Part shown: positions 10,829 to 22,998 of the stretch, one piece after another
How positions within the stretch are numbered: position 1 is the first letter of the stretch
Layout of the letters: the number at the start of each line of letters is the position of its first letter
Source of the DNA: Rhipidocladum racemiflorum
Lineage: Eukaryota; Streptophyta; Magnoliopsida; Poales; Poaceae
Length of the DNA stretch: 64,000 nt
NCBI GenBank assembly: GCA_036346355.1
Contig: CM070592.1
Span: forward strand, 37,226,193 to 37,290,192
Reading direction: 5' to 3'
The notes under the pieces: generated by a model
Databases searched by the model: none
Told to the model about the DNA's origin: nothing
Seen by the model: only the letters and a program-made list of their open reading frames with translations
Program-made: the position numbers and the translations under genes

Positions 10829-11665
10829 CTAAACCATAAATGCTAAAACACTAACGCTAAACCCCAAACCATAAACCGTAAAACCCCAAACCATAAACCG
10901 TAAAACCCCAAACCATAAACCGTAAAACCCTAACCATAAAATCGTAAAGACAAAACCCTAAACCCCAACCATCGACACTAAAAACCATAACTCTAAATCA
11001 TAAAACTGTAAACACTAAACCCTAACCGCAAAACCTAAAACCTAAACCCTAAACCGTAACCCTAAACACAAAAACCTTAAACTGTAAACATATAAAACCG
11101 AAATACAAAACCCTAAACACTTAACCCTAAACCCTAACTGCAAAACCTGACCCAAAACCGTAGACTAACCATAAACCCTAAACCCTAAATCCCCTTGTTT
11201 GCTCAACAAAAACTAGTACACCATAACTCTAAACCCTAAACCCTAATCCTAACCCTAAACCCTAAAACCCTAACCCTAAACCTAAACCTCAAACCATAAA
11301 ACCCCAAAGCCAAAACCCTAAACCATAACCATCAACCCTAAAAGACACATCTCTAAACCCTAAAACTGTAAAACCTAAACCCTAACCACAGACCCCCACC
11401 CTAAAACGTAGACCATAACCGTAAACGCTAAAACCATAAACCTAAACCCTAAACCTTAAACAATAAACCTTAACCCGAAACAATAAACCCTAAACCCTAA
11501 CCCTTAAACCCTAACCCTAAACCCTCAGCCTAAACCCTAAATACGAAAGCATAACCCAAGCCCTAAAACCTAAAGCCCTAACCCTAAACCATAAACCCTA
11601 ACCCTATACCTTAAGCCTAAACCCCAAATACTAAAGCATAAACCAAACCCTAAACCCTAAACTAA

Positions 11666-11968
11666 GCCCAGCGACATGTGCGATCCCCTCGTTTCCCAAC
11701 AAAAGGTCAGAACCAGCACAGAATCGTCTACTTTCATCCAAGTGAGCTCAAAAGGCAAAAAGAAATCAAATAAAAGACCCATATTTGTCCAAGAGAGCTC
11801 AAAAGTCATAGTGAAATAAAATGAAAAAAAACATATTTAATTAAATAGCATCCCTAAACCCTAAACAAATTACCAAGCGATATCTGCCATCCCCTCATTT
11901 CCCTACAAAAGCGTGCAAGGAAAATTCAGAGCTTGCACAGAATCATCTCGTTTCGTCCCCTCATTGCC
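11666..11968 (+). repeat. C core, complete ('gacatg' variant)
   Basis: It reads gcgacatgtgcgatcc, as at 9,155. The AT link is altered (atgaaaaaaaacatattt), and the right half has aagcgtgcaagg and gagcttgcac. Confidence 0.88.
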
Positions 11969-12402
11969 ATAAACCCTAAATCCTAAATCGCTAACCCTAA
12001 ACCCCAAACTAGAAACCAGAAACCATAAAACCCTAAACCATAAAATCGTAACGGTAAAACCCTAAACCCTAAACCCTACAAGACACATCTCTAAACCCTA
12101 AAACTGTAAAACCTAAACCCTAACCGCAGACCCCGATCCTAAACCGTTGACCATAAATCAGAAACCCTAACCCTAACCCTAAACCCTAAACCTTAAACAA
12201 TAAACCTTAACCCTAAACAATAAACCCTAAACCCTAACCCTTAAACCCTATCCCTAAACTCTAAGCCTAAACCCTAAATACGAAAGCATAACCCAAGCCC
12301 TAAAACCTAAAACCCTAACCCTAAACCTTAAACCCTAACCCTATACCCTAAGCCTAAACCCCAAATACTAAAGCATAACCCAAACCCTAAACCCTAAACT
12401 AA

Positions 12403-12705
12403 GCCCAGCGACCTGTGCGATCCACTCATTTGCCCAACAAAAGGTCAGAACCAGCACATAATCATCTACTTTCATCCAAGTGAGCTCAAAAGGCAAAAAG
12501 AAATCAAATAAAAGACCCATATTTGTCCAAGAGAGCTCAAAAGGCAAAGTGAAATCAAATAAAAAACCCATATTTAATTAAATAGCATCCCTAAACCCTA
12601 AACAAGTTACTTAGCGATATCTACCATCCCCTCATTTCCCTGCAAAAACCAGCAAAGAAAATTCAGAGCCAGCACAGAATCATCTCGTTTCGTCCCCTCA
12701 TTACC
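12403..12705 (+). repeat. C core, complete ('gacctg' variant)
   Basis: It reads gcgacctgtgcgatccac. It is a clear example of the two-half layout: the left word set (cccagcga, gcgatcc, cccaacaaaag, agccagcac-like, aatcatct) recurs in the right half from 12,606. Confidence 0.9.
12479..12580 (+). repeat. 51-bp tandem duplication inside the C core
   Basis: Units 12,479-12,529 and 12,530-12,580 both start gagagctcaaaagg-like (gagctca at 12,482 and 12,533) and run through aaatcaaataaaa and cccatattt. 51 is a multiple of three, so open frames on either strand repeat the same 17-residue phrase. Confidence 0.88.
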
Positions 12706-13148
12706 CTAAACAATTAATCCTAAATTGCAAACCCTAAACCCCAAACCAGAAACCATAAACCATAAAACCCTAAACCCGTAAACCCTAAACCACAAAATCG
12801 TAAAGGCAAAACCCTAAACCCCAAAAGCCACAACTCTAAACCCTAAAACTGTAAAACCTAAACACTAACCGCAAACCTCGACCCAAAAGTGTAGACCATA
12901 ACCGTAAACCCTAAATCCCTAAACCCTAACCCTAAATCTTAAACAATAAACCTTAACCCTAAACAATAAACCCTAAACCCTAACCCTTAAACCCTAACCC
13001 TAAACCCTAAGCCTAAACCGTAAATACGAAAGCATAACCCAAACCCTAAAACCTAAAACCCTAACCACAAACCATAAACCATAACCCTAAACCCTAAACC
13101 TAAACCCCAAATACTAAAGCATAACCCAAACCCAAAACCCTAAACTAA

Positions 13149-13446
13149 GCCCAGCGTCATGTGCGATCCCCTCGTTTCCTAACAAAAGGTCAGAACCAGC
13201 ACAAAATCGTGTACTTTCATCCAAGTGAGCTCAAAAGGCAAAAAGAAATCAAATAAAAGACCCATATTTGTCCAAGAGAGCTCAAAAGTCATAGTGAAAT
13301 AAAATAAAAAACCCATATTTAATTAAATAGCATCCCTAAACGCTAAACAAGTTACCAAGCGATATCTGCCATCCCCTCATTTCCTACAAAGCGAGCAAAG
13401 AAAATTGAGCCACCACGTAATCATCTCGCTTTTATCCTCATTACCC
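13149..13446 (+). repeat. C core ('gtcatg' variant), first unit of 4.06-kb order
   Basis: It reads gcgtcatgtgcgatcc and aaaatcgtgtac. The right half is damaged (aaaattgagccaccacgtaa, tcgcttttatcctc) relative to its partner at 17,199. Confidence 0.88.
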
Positions 13447-14241
13447 TAAACCCTAAATCCTAAATTGCAAACCATAAACCCCAAACTAGAAACCATAAAC
13501 CATAAAACCCTAAACCTAAACTCTAAACCATAAAATCGTAAAGGCAAAACCCTAAACCCCAAAAGCCACAACTCTAAACCCTAAAATCAGAAACCTAAAC
13601 CCTAACCGCCAACCTCGACTCCAAAACTAAACCCAAAACCCTAAACCCTAAAACCCTAACCCTAAACCTAAACCTCAAACCATAAAACCGAAATACAAAA
13701 CCCTAAACACTTAACCCTAAACCCTAACTGCAAAACCTGACCCAAAACCATAGACTAACCATAAACCCTAAACCCTAAATCCCCTTGTTTGCTCAACAAA
13801 AACTAGTACACCATAACTCTAAACCCTAAACCCTAATCCTAACCCAAAACCCTAAAACCCTAACCCTAAACCTAAACCTCAAACCATAAAACCCCAAAGC
13901 CAAAACCCTAAACCATAACCATCAACCCTAAAAGACACATCTCTTAATCCAAAAACTGTAAAACCTAAACCCTAACCGCAGACCCCGACCCTAAACCGTA
14001 GACAATAACCGTAAACGCTAAAACCCTAACCCTAAACCCTAAACCTTAAACAATAAACCTTAACCCTAAAAAATAAACCATAAACCATGTCCCTAAACCC
14101 CAAGCCTAAACCCTAAATACGAAAGCATAACCCAAGCCCTAAAACCTAAAACCCTAACACTAAACCATAAACCCTAACCCTATACCCTAAGCCTAAACCC
14201 CAAATACTAAAGCATAACCCAAACCCTAAACCCTAAACTAA

Positions 14242-14493
14242 GCCCAGCGACCTGTGCGATCCACTCGTTTGCCCAACAAAAGGTTAGAACCAGCACAGAA
14301 TCATCTACTTTCATCCAAGTGAGCTCAAAAGGCAAAGTGAAATCAAATAAAAAATCCATATTTAATTAAATAGCATCCCTAAACCCTAAACAAGTTACCC
14401 AGCGATATCTACCATCCCCTCATTTCCCTACAAAAGCGAGCAAAGAAAATTCAGAGCCAGCACAAAATCATCTCGTTTCGTCCCCTCATTGCC
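14242..14493 (+). repeat. C core with a single 51-bp unit
   Basis: It is about 51 bp shorter than a complete C core: after catccaagtgagctcaaaag it goes straight to the gcaaagtg version of the unit. The same short form occurs at 18,314, 20,860, 26,050, 33,598, 36,151 and 40,256. Confidence 0.9.
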
Positions 14494-14936
14494 CTAAACT
14501 CTAAATCCTAAATCGCTAACCCTAAACCCCAAACCAGAAACCATAAACCATAAAACCCTAAACCCCTAAACTCTAAACCATAAAATCGTAAAGGCAAAAC
14601 CCTAAACCCCAAAAGCCACAACTCTAAACCCTAAAACTGTAAAACCTAAACACTAACCGCAAACCTCGACCCAAAAGTGTAGACCATAACCGTAAACCCT
14701 AAATCCCTAAACCCTAACCCTAAATCTTAAACAATAAACCTTAACCCTAAACAATAAACCCTAAACCCTAACCCTTAAACCCTAACCCTAAACCCTAAGC
14801 CTAAACCGTAAATACGAAAGCATAACCCAAACCCTAAAACCTAAAACCCTAACCACAAACCATAAACCATAACCCTAAACCCTAAACCTAAACCCCAAAT
14901 ACTAAAGCATAACCCAAACCCTAAACCCTAAACTAA

Positions 14937-15240
14937 GCCCAGCGTCATGTGCGATCCCCTCGTTTCCTAACAAAAGGTCAGAACCAGCACAGAATCGTCT
15001 ACTTTCATCCAAGTGAGCTCAAAAGGCAAAAAGAAATCTAATAAAAGACCCATATTTGTCAAAGAGAGCTCCAAAGTCATAGTGAAATAAAATAAAAAAA
15101 CCCATATTTAATTAAATAGCATCCCTAAACCATAAACAAGTTACCAAGCGATATCTACCATCCCCTCATTTCCTTGCAAAAGCGAGCAAAGAAAATTCAG
15201 AGCCAACACAGAATCATCTCGTTTCGTCCCCTCATTACCC
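14937..15240 (+). repeat. C core, complete ('gtcatg')
   Basis: It has aaatctaataaaagaccc and gtcaaagagagctccaaag, shared only with 19,006 and 36,846, which ties these three as copies. Confidence 0.88.
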
Positions 15241-15553
15241 TAAACCCTAAATCCTAAATTGCAAACCCTAAACCCCAAACCAGAAACCATAAACCATAAA
15301 ACCCTAAACCCCTAAACTCTAAACCATAAAATCGTAAAGGCAAAACCCTAAACCCCAAAAGCCACAACTCTAAACCCTAAAATCAGAAACCTAAACCCCA
15401 AAAGCCACAACTCTAAACCCTAAACACTAAACCCTAAACCCTAAACCCTAAACAACAAACCCTAAAACCTAACTCTAAACCCTAAGCCTAAACACTAAAC
15501 TCAAAAGCATAGCCCAAACTCTAAAACCTAAAACCCCATCCCTAAAGCCTAAA

Positions 15554-15651
15554 CCAGGTGACTTGTGAGTCACTGGCTTACGCCACGTCGCCGCCAAACA
15601 AGTAGCCCAGCGAGCTCTACGTTCCCCTTGTTTGCCCAACAAAAGCTAGTA
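15554..15651 (+). repeat. A core, gacttgtgag subtype, scrambled left half
   Basis: It reads ccaggtgacttgtgagtcac and ggcttacgcc, where partners at 19,606 and 37,446 have ccggtgacttgtgagccgc and ggcttggcgcc. All three share cgccacgtcgcc and tacgttcccc. Confidence 0.88.
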
Positions 15652-15896
15652 GACCATAACTATAAACCCTAAAATCCTAATCCTAAACCCTAAACCCTAA
15701 ACCCTAAAATCCTAATCCTAAACCCTAAACCCTAAACCCTAAAATCCTAAACCCTAAACCCTAAACCGCAAATACGAAAGCATAACCCAAACCCTAAAAC
15801 CTAAAACCCTAACCACAAACCATAAACCATAACCCTAAACCCTAAACCTAAACCCCAAATACTAAAGCATAACCCAAACCCTAAACCCTAAACTAA

Positions 15897-16199
15897 GCCC
15901 AGCATCATGTGCGATCCCCTCGTTTCCTAACAAAAGGTCAGAACCAGCACAGAATCGTCTACTTTCATCCAAGTGAGCTCAAAAGGCAAAAAGAAATCTA
16001 ATAAAAGACCCATATTTGTCCAAGAGAGCTCAAAAGTCATAGTGAAATAAAATAAAAAACCCATATTTAATTAAATAGCATCCCTAAACCATAAACAAGT
16101 TACCAAGCGATATCTACCATCCCCTCATTTCCCTGCAAAAGCGAGCAAAGAAAATTCAGAGCCAAAGACGTAATCATCTCGCTTGGCCCCTCATTACCC
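15897..16199 (+). repeat. C core, complete ('gcatcatg' variant)
   Basis: It reads gcatcatgtgcgatcc, shared with 16,457, 19,949 and 37,789. The right half is altered to ccaaagacgtaatc and cgcttggcccc. Confidence 0.88.
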
Positions 16200-16290
16200 T
16201 AAACCCTAAATCCTAAATTGCAAACCCTAAACCCCAAACCAGAAACCATAAACCATAAAACCTAAACCCGTAAACCCTAAACCATAAAAT

Positions 16291-16308
16291 GGGAGCAGAG
16301 CAGGTTTG
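16291..16308 (+). other. Foreign filler at a block junction
   Basis: gggagcagagcaggtttg interrupts the word that elsewhere reads aaaatcgtaaaggcaaaacc. It matches no other part of the array and is unusually G-rich for this strand. Directly after it the order jumps to a different spacer phase. This may be end-joining filler or an assembly join. Confidence 0.6.
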
Positions 16309-16456
16309 AAACCTAAACCCTAAACACTTAACCCTAAACCCTAAACCCAAACCCTAAAACCTAAAACCCTAACCACAAACCATAAACCATAACCCTAAAC
16401 CCTAAACCTAAACCCCAAATACTAAAGCATAACCCAAACCCTAAACCCTAAACTAA

Positions 16457-16757
16457 GCCCAGCATCATGTGCGATCCCCTCGTTTCCTAACAAAAGGTCA
16501 GAACCAGCACAGAATCGTCTACTTTCATCCAAGTGAGCTGAAAAGGCAAAAAGAAATCTAATAAAAGACCCATATTTGTCCAAGAGAGCTCAAAAGTCAT
16601 AGTGAAATAAAATAAAAAACCCATATTTAATTAAATAGCATCCCTAAACCATAAACAAGTTACCAAGCGATATCTACCATCCCCTCATTTCCTCGCAAAA
16701 AAGCAAAGAAAATTCAGAGCAAGCACTGAATCATCTCGTTTCGTCCCCTCATTACCC
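16457..16757 (+). repeat. Extra C core unique to the first 4.06-kb unit
   Basis: It lies 560 bp from the preceding C core and has no equivalent in the second unit. The right half reads cctcgcaaaaaagc and gagcaagcactgaatc, the latter shared with 34,293. Confidence 0.87.
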
Positions 16758-17198
16758 TAAACCCTAAATCCTAAATTGCAAACCCTAAACCCCAAACCAG
16801 AAACCATAAACCATAAAACCTAAACCCGTAAACCCTAAACCATAAAATCGTAAAGGCAAAACCTTAAACCCCAAAAGCCACAACTCTAAACCCTAAAACT
16901 GTAAAACCTAAACACTAACCGCAAACCTCGACCCAAAAGTGTAGACCATAACCGTAAACCCTAAATCCCTAAACCCTAACCCTAAATCTTAAACAATAAA
17001 CCTTAACCCTAAACAATAAACCCTAAACCCTAACCCTTAAACCCTAACCCTAAACCCTAAGCCTAAACCGTAAATACGAAAGCATAACCCAAACCCTAAA
17101 ACCTAAAACCCTAACCACAAACCATAAACCATAACCCTAAACCCTAAACCTAAACCCCAAATACTAAAGCATAACCCAAACCCTAAACCCTAAACTAA

Positions 17199-17502
17199 GC
17201 CCAGCGTCATGTGCGATCACCTGCTTTCCTAACAAAAGGTCGAACCAAAGACAAAATCGTGTACTTTCATCCAAGTGAGCTCAAAAGGCAAAAAGAAATC
17301 TAATAAAAGACCCATATTTGTCCAAGAGAGCTCAAAAGTCATAGTGAAATAAAATAAAAAAACCCATATTTAATTAAATAGCATCCCTAAACCATAAACA
17401 AGTTACCAAGCGATATCTACCATCCCCTCATTTCCCTGCAAAAGCGAGCAAAGAAAATTCAGAGCCACCACAGAATCATCTCGTTTCATCCCCTCATTAC
17501 CC
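17199..17502 (+). repeat. C core, first of second 4.06-kb unit
   Basis: It pairs with 13,149 (both aaaatcgtgtac and gagccacca). It has gcgatcacctgctttcc and cgaaccaaagac in place of gcgatcccctcgtttcc and cagaaccagcac. Confidence 0.88.
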
Positions 17503-18313
17503 TAAACCCTAAATCCTAAATTGCAAACCATAAACCCCAAACCAGAAACCATAAACCATAAAACCCTAAACCCCTAAACTCTAAACCATAAAATCGTAAA
17601 GGCAAAACCCTAAACCCCAAAAGCCACAACTCTAAACCCTAAAACTGTAAAACCTAAACCCTAACCGCCAACCTCGACCCAAAACTAAACCCAAAACCCT
17701 AAACCCTAAAACCCTAACCCTAAACCTAAACCTCAAACCATAAAACCGAAATACAAAACCCTAAACACTTAACCCTAAACCCTAACTGCAAAACCTGACC
17801 CAAAACCGTAGACTAACCATAAACCCTAAACCCTAAATCCCCTTGTTTGCTCAACAAAAACTAGTACACCATAACTCTAAACCCTAAACCCTAATCCTAA
17901 CCCAAAACCCTAAAACCCTAACCCTAAACCTAAACCTCAAACCATAAAACCCCAAAGCCAAAACCCTAAACCATAACCATCAACCCTAAAAGACACATCT
18001 CTAAACCCTAAAACTGTAAAACCTAAACCCTAACCGCAGACCCCGACCCTAAAACGTAGACCATAACCGTAAACGCTAAAACCATAAACCTAAACCCCAA
18101 ACCTTAAACAATAAACCTTAACCCTAAACAATAAACCCTAAACCCTAACCCTTAAACCCTAACCCTAAACCCTCAGCCTAAACCCTAAATACGAAAGCAT
18201 AACCCAAGCCCTAAAACCTAAAGCCCTAACCCTAAACCATAAACCCTAACCCTATACCTTAAGCCTAAACCCCAAATACTAAAGCATAAACCAAACCCTA
18301 AACCCTAAACTAA

Positions 18314-18563
18314 GCTCAATGACTGCGGCGATCCACTGCTTGCCCAACAAAAGGTTAGAACCAGCACAGAATCATCTACTTTCATCCAAGTGAGCTCAAA
18401 AGGCAAAGTGAAATCAAATAAAAAATCCATATTTAATTAAATAGCATCCCTAAACCCTAAACAAGTTACCCAGCGATATCTACCATCCCCTCATTTCCCT
18501 ACAAAAGCGAGCAAAGAAAATTCAGAGCCAGCACAAAATCATCTCTGCTTTCCCCTCATTGCC
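18314..18563 (+). repeat. C core, short form, scrambled start
   Basis: It begins gctcaatgactgcggcgatc in place of gcccagcgacctgtgcgatc, and has atctctgctttcccc for atctcgtttcgtcccc. It carries a single 51-bp unit. Partner of 14,242. Confidence 0.86.
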
Positions 18564-19005
18564 CTAAACTCTAAATCCTAAATCGCTAACCCTAAACCCC
18601 AAACCAGAAACCATAAACCATAAAACCCTAAACCCCTAAACTCTAAACCATAAAATCGTAAAGGCAAAACCCTAAACCCCAAAAGCCACAACTCTAAACC
18701 CTAAAATCAGAAACCTAAACAATAACCGCAAACCTCGACCCAAAAGTGTAGACCATAACCGTAAACCCTAAATCCCTAAACCCTAACCCTAAATCTTAAA
18801 CAATAAACCTTAACCCTAAACAATAAACCCTAAACCCTAACCCTTAAACCCTAACCCTAAACCCTAAGCCTAAACCGTAAATACGAAAGCATAACCCAAA
18901 CCCTAAAACCTAAAACCCTAACCACAAACCATAAACCATAACCCTAAACCCTAAACCTAAACCCCAAATACTAAAGCATAACCCAAACCCTAAACCCTAA
19001 ACTAA

Positions 19006-19309
19006 GCCCAGCGTCATGTGCGATCCCCTCGTTTCCTAACAAAAGGTCAGAACCAGCACAGAATCGTCTACTTTCATCCAAGTGAGCTCAAAAGGCAAAA
19101 AGAAATCTAATAAAAGACCCATATTTGTCAAAGAGAGCTCCAAAGTCATAGTGAAATAAAATAAAAAAACCCATATTTAATTAAATAGCATCCCTAAACC
19201 ATAAACAAGTTACCAAGCGATATCTACCATCCCCTCATTTCCTTGCAAAAGCGAGCAAAGAAAATTCAGAGCCAACACAGAATCATCTCGTTTCGTCCCC
19301 TCATTACCC
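19006..19309 (+). repeat. C core, complete
   Basis: Apparently identical to 14,937 over most of its length, including the gtcaaagagagctcc marker. It lies 4,069 bp downstream of it. Confidence 0.9.
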
Positions 19310-19605
19310 TAAACCCTAAATCCTAAATTGCAAACCCTAAACCCCAAACCAGAAACCATAAACCATAAAACCCTAAACCCCTAAACTCTAAACCATAAAA
19401 TCGTAAAGGCAAAACCCTAAACCCCAAAAGCCACAACTCTAAACCCTAAAACTGTAAAACCTAAACCCCAAAAGCCACAACTCTAAACCCTAAACACTAA
19501 ACCCTAAACCCTAAACCCTAAACAACAAACCCTAAAACCCTAAACCCTAAACACTAAAGCATAGCCCAAACTCTAAAACCTAAAACCCCATCCCTAAAGC
19601 CTAAA

Positions 19606-19703
19606 CCGGTGACTTGTGAGCCGCTGGCTTGGCGCCACGTCGCCGCCAAACAAGTAGCCCAGCGAGCTCTACGTTCCCCTTGTTTGCCCAACAAAAGCTA
19701 GTA
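19606..19703 (+). repeat. A core, gacttgtgag subtype, intact
   Basis: Clean version of the 15,554 core, recopied at 37,446 with an offset of 17,840 bp. Confidence 0.9.
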
Positions 19704-19948
19704 GACCATAACTATAAACCCTAAAATCCTAATCCTAAACCCTAAACCCTAAACCCTAAAATCCTAATCCTAAACCCTAAACCCTAAACCCTAAAATCCT
19801 AAACCCTAAACCCTAAACCGCAAATACGAAAGCATAACCCAAACCCTAAAACCTAAAACCCTAACCACAAACCATAAACCATAACCCTAAACCCTAAACC
19901 TAAACCCCAAATACTAAAGCATAACCCAAACCCTAAACCCTAAACTAA

Positions 19949-20252
19949 GCCCAGCATCATGTGCGATCCCCTCTGCTTCCTAACAAAAGGTCGAACCAAA
20001 GACGTAATCGTCTACTTTCATCCAAGTGAGCTCAAAAGGCAAAAAGAAATCTAATAAAAGACCCATATTTGTCCAAGAGAGCTCAAAAGTCATAGTGAAA
20101 TAAAATAAAAAACCCATATTTAATTAAATAGCATCCCTAAACCATAAACAAGTTACCAAGCGATATCTACCATCCCCTCATTTCCCTGCAAAAGCGAGCA
20201 AAGAAAATTCAGAGCCAGCACAGAATCATCTCGTTTCGTCCCCTCATTACCC
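19949..20252 (+). repeat. C core, complete ('gcatcatg')
   Basis: Patch at about 19,970-20,008: ctctgcttcc and cgaaccaaagacgtaatc, where 15,897 and 37,789 read ctcgtttcc and cagaaccagcacagaatc. Confidence 0.88.
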
Positions 20253-20859
20253 TAAACCCTAAATCCTAAATTGCAAACCCTAAACCCCAAACCAGAAACC
20301 ATAAACCATAAAACCCTAAACCCCTAAACTCTAAACCATAAAATCGTAAAGGCAAAACCCTAAACCCCAAAAGCCACAACTCTAAACCCTAAAACTGTAA
20401 AACCTAAACCCTAACCGCAAACCTCGACCCAAAACTAAACCCAAAACCCTAAACCCTAAAACCCTAACCCTAAACCTAAACCTCAAACCATAAAACCCTA
20501 AAGCCAAAACCCTAAACCATAACCATCAACCCTAAAAGACACATCTCTAAACCCTAAAACTGTAAAACCTAAACCCTAACCGCAGACCCCGACCCTAAAA
20601 CGTAGACCATAACCGTAAACGCTAAAACCATAAACCTAAACCCCAAACCTTAAACAATAAACCTTAACCCTAAACAATAAACCCTAAACCCTAACCCTTA
20701 AACCCTAACCCTAAACCCTCAGCCTAAACCCTAAATACGAAAGCATAACCCAAGCCCTAAAACCTAAAGCCCTAACCCTAAACCATAAACCCTAACCCTA
20801 TACCTTAAGCCTAAACCCCAAATACTAAAGCATAAACCAAACCCTAAACCCTAAACTAA

Positions 20860-21111
20860 GCCCAGCGACCTGTGCGATCCACTCGTTTGCCCAACAAAAG
20901 GTTAGAACCAGCACAGAATCATCTACTTTCATCCAAGTGAGCTCAAAAGGCAAAGTGAAATCAAATAAAAAATCCATATTTAATTAAATAGCATCCCTAA
21001 ACCCTAAACAAGTTACCCAGCGATATCTACCATCCCCTCATTTCCCTACAAAAGCGAGCAAAGAAAATTCAGAGCCAAGATTAATCATCTCAGCTTAGTC
21101 CCTCATTGCCC
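20860..21111 (+). repeat. C core, short form
   Basis: It is the gcgacctg variant with one 51-bp unit. The right end is scrambled (gagccaagattaatcatc, cagcttagtccc). Confidence 0.87.
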
Positions 21112-21553
21112 TAAACTCTAAATCCTAAATCGCTAACCCTAAACCCCAAACCAGAAATCATAAACCATAAAACCCTAAACCCCTAAACTCTAAACCATAA
21201 AATCGTAAAGGCAAAACCCTAAACCCCAAAAGCCACAACTCTAAACCCTAAAACTGTAAAACCTAAACGCTAACCGCAAACCTCGACCCAAAACTGTAGA
21301 CCATAACCGTAAACCCTAAATCCCTAAACCCTAACCCTAAATCTTAAACAATAAACCTTAACCCTAAACAATAAACCCTAAACCCTAACCCTTAAACCCT
21401 AACCCTAACACCTAAGCCTAAACCGTAAATACGAAAGCATAACCCAAACCCTAAAACCTAAAACCCTAACCCTAAACCATAAACCCTAACCCTAAACCCT
21501 AAGCCTAAACCCGAAATACTAAAGCATAACCCAAACCCTAAACCCTAAACTAA

Positions 21554-21856
21554 GCCCAGCGACATGTGCGATCCCCTCGTTTCCCAACAAAAGGTCAGAA
21601 CCAGCACAGAATCGTCTACTTTCATCCAAGTGAGCTCAAAAGGCAAAAAGAAATCAAATAAAAGACCCATATTTGTCCAAGAGAGCTCAAAAGTCATAGT
21701 GAAATAAAATAAAAAACCCATATTTAATTAAATAGCATCCCTAAACCATAAACAAGTTACCAAGCGATATCTACCATCCCCTCATTTCCCTGCAAAAGCG
21801 AGCAAAGAAAGTTCAGAGCCAGGACAGAATCATCTCGTTTCGTCCCCTCATTACCC
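21554..21856 (+). repeat. C core, complete ('gacatg')
   Basis: It has private changes aaagttcagagccaggac in the right half. It is the last C core of block 3. Confidence 0.88.
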
Positions 21857-22619
21857 TAAACCCTAAATCCTAAATTGCAAACCCTAAACCCCAAACCAGA
21901 AACCATAAACCATAAAACCCTAAACCCGTAAACCCTAAACCATAAAATCATAAAGGCAAAACCCTAAACCCCAAAAGCCACAACTCTAAACCCTAAAACT
22001 GTAAAACCTAAACCCTAACCGCAAACCTCGACCCAAAACTGTAGACCATAACCGTAAACCCTAAATCCCTAAACCCTAACCCTAAATCTTAAACAATAAA
22101 CCTCAACCCTAAACAATAAACCCTAAACCCTAAACCTATCCAAAAACCCTAAACCTAAACCTTAAACCATAAAACCCTAAAGCAAAAACCCTAAACCCTA
22201 ACCATAAACCCTAAGTCTTAACCCTAAAATTGTAAAACCTAAACCATAACAGCAAACCCCAACCCTAAACCGTAAACCGTAACTGTAAACCCTAAAACCC
22301 TAACCCTAAAGCCAAAACCCTAAACCCAGCCCTAAAAACCATAACTCTAAACCCTAAAACTGTAATCCCTAACAGCAACACCTAAACCCTAAACCGTAAC
22401 CCTAAACATAAAAACCTTAAACTCTAAACACATAAAACCGAAATACTAAAGCCCTAAACACTTAACCCTAAACCCTAACCGCAAACCCCGACCCAAAACC
22501 GTAGACTAACCATAAACCCTAAATCCCTAACCCTAAACCGTAAACCTTAACCCTAAACAACAGACCCTAAAACCCTAACTATAAACCCTAAGCCTAAAAC
22601 CCCATCCACAAAGCCTAAA

Positions 22620-22717
22620 CCGGTGACTTGTCAGCCGCTGACTTGGCACCACGCCGCCGCCAAACAAGTAGCCCACCGAGCTCTACGATCCCCTTGTTTG
22701 CCCAACAAAAGCTAGTA
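22620..22717 (+). repeat. A core, gacttgt/ggcacc hybrid
   Basis: It combines gacttgtcagcc with ggcaccacg and ends ctagtacacc, so it mixes markers of three subtypes. This suggests conversion between cores. Confidence 0.88.
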
Positions 22718-22998
22718 CACCATAACTCTAAACCCTAAACCCTAAACCCTAAACCCTAAAACCCTAAATACTAAAGCCCTAAACACTTAACCTTATACCC
22801 TAACCGCAAACCCCGACCCAAAACCGTAGACTAACCATAAACCCTAAATCCCTAACCCTAAACCCTAAACCTTAAGCAATAAACATTAACCATAAACAAC
22901 AAACCCTAAAACCCTACCTCTAAACCCTAACCCTAAACCCTAAACACTAAAGCATAGCCCAAACCCTAAAACCTAAAACCCCATCCCTAAAGCCTAAA

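Larger units (their letters stand above)
7393..10968 (+). repeat. Telomere-like array, block 2 (first B and C cores)
   Basis: The spacer is again variant CCCTAAA. Around 7,490-7,680 a short stretch (taaaatcataaaggcaaaacc through cataaaatcataaaacta) is tandemly duplicated with a ~110-bp period. Long cores B (8,022 and 10,496) and C (9,155 and 9,873) appear for the first time. The triple 'ccccaaaccataaaccgtaaaa' word at about 10,862-10,928 is a local 24-bp expansion. I see no genes. Confidence 0.93.
10969..22150 (+). repeat. Telomere-like array, block 3 (C-core domain)
   Basis: Variant CCCTAAA spacer carries thirteen C cores 560-1,120 bp apart and two A cores. The spacer words differ from block 1, with signature runs such as acctcgacccaaaagtgtag and ccgtaaatacgaaagcat. 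Two tandem copies of a ~4.06-kb order are visible: cores at 13,149, 14,242, 14,937, 15,554 and 15,897 repeat at 17,199, 18,314, 19,006, 19,606 and 19,949. Block 3 ends near 22,133, where the spacer switches to acctatccaaaaaccc and block-1-like words. I see no genes. Confidence 0.93.
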
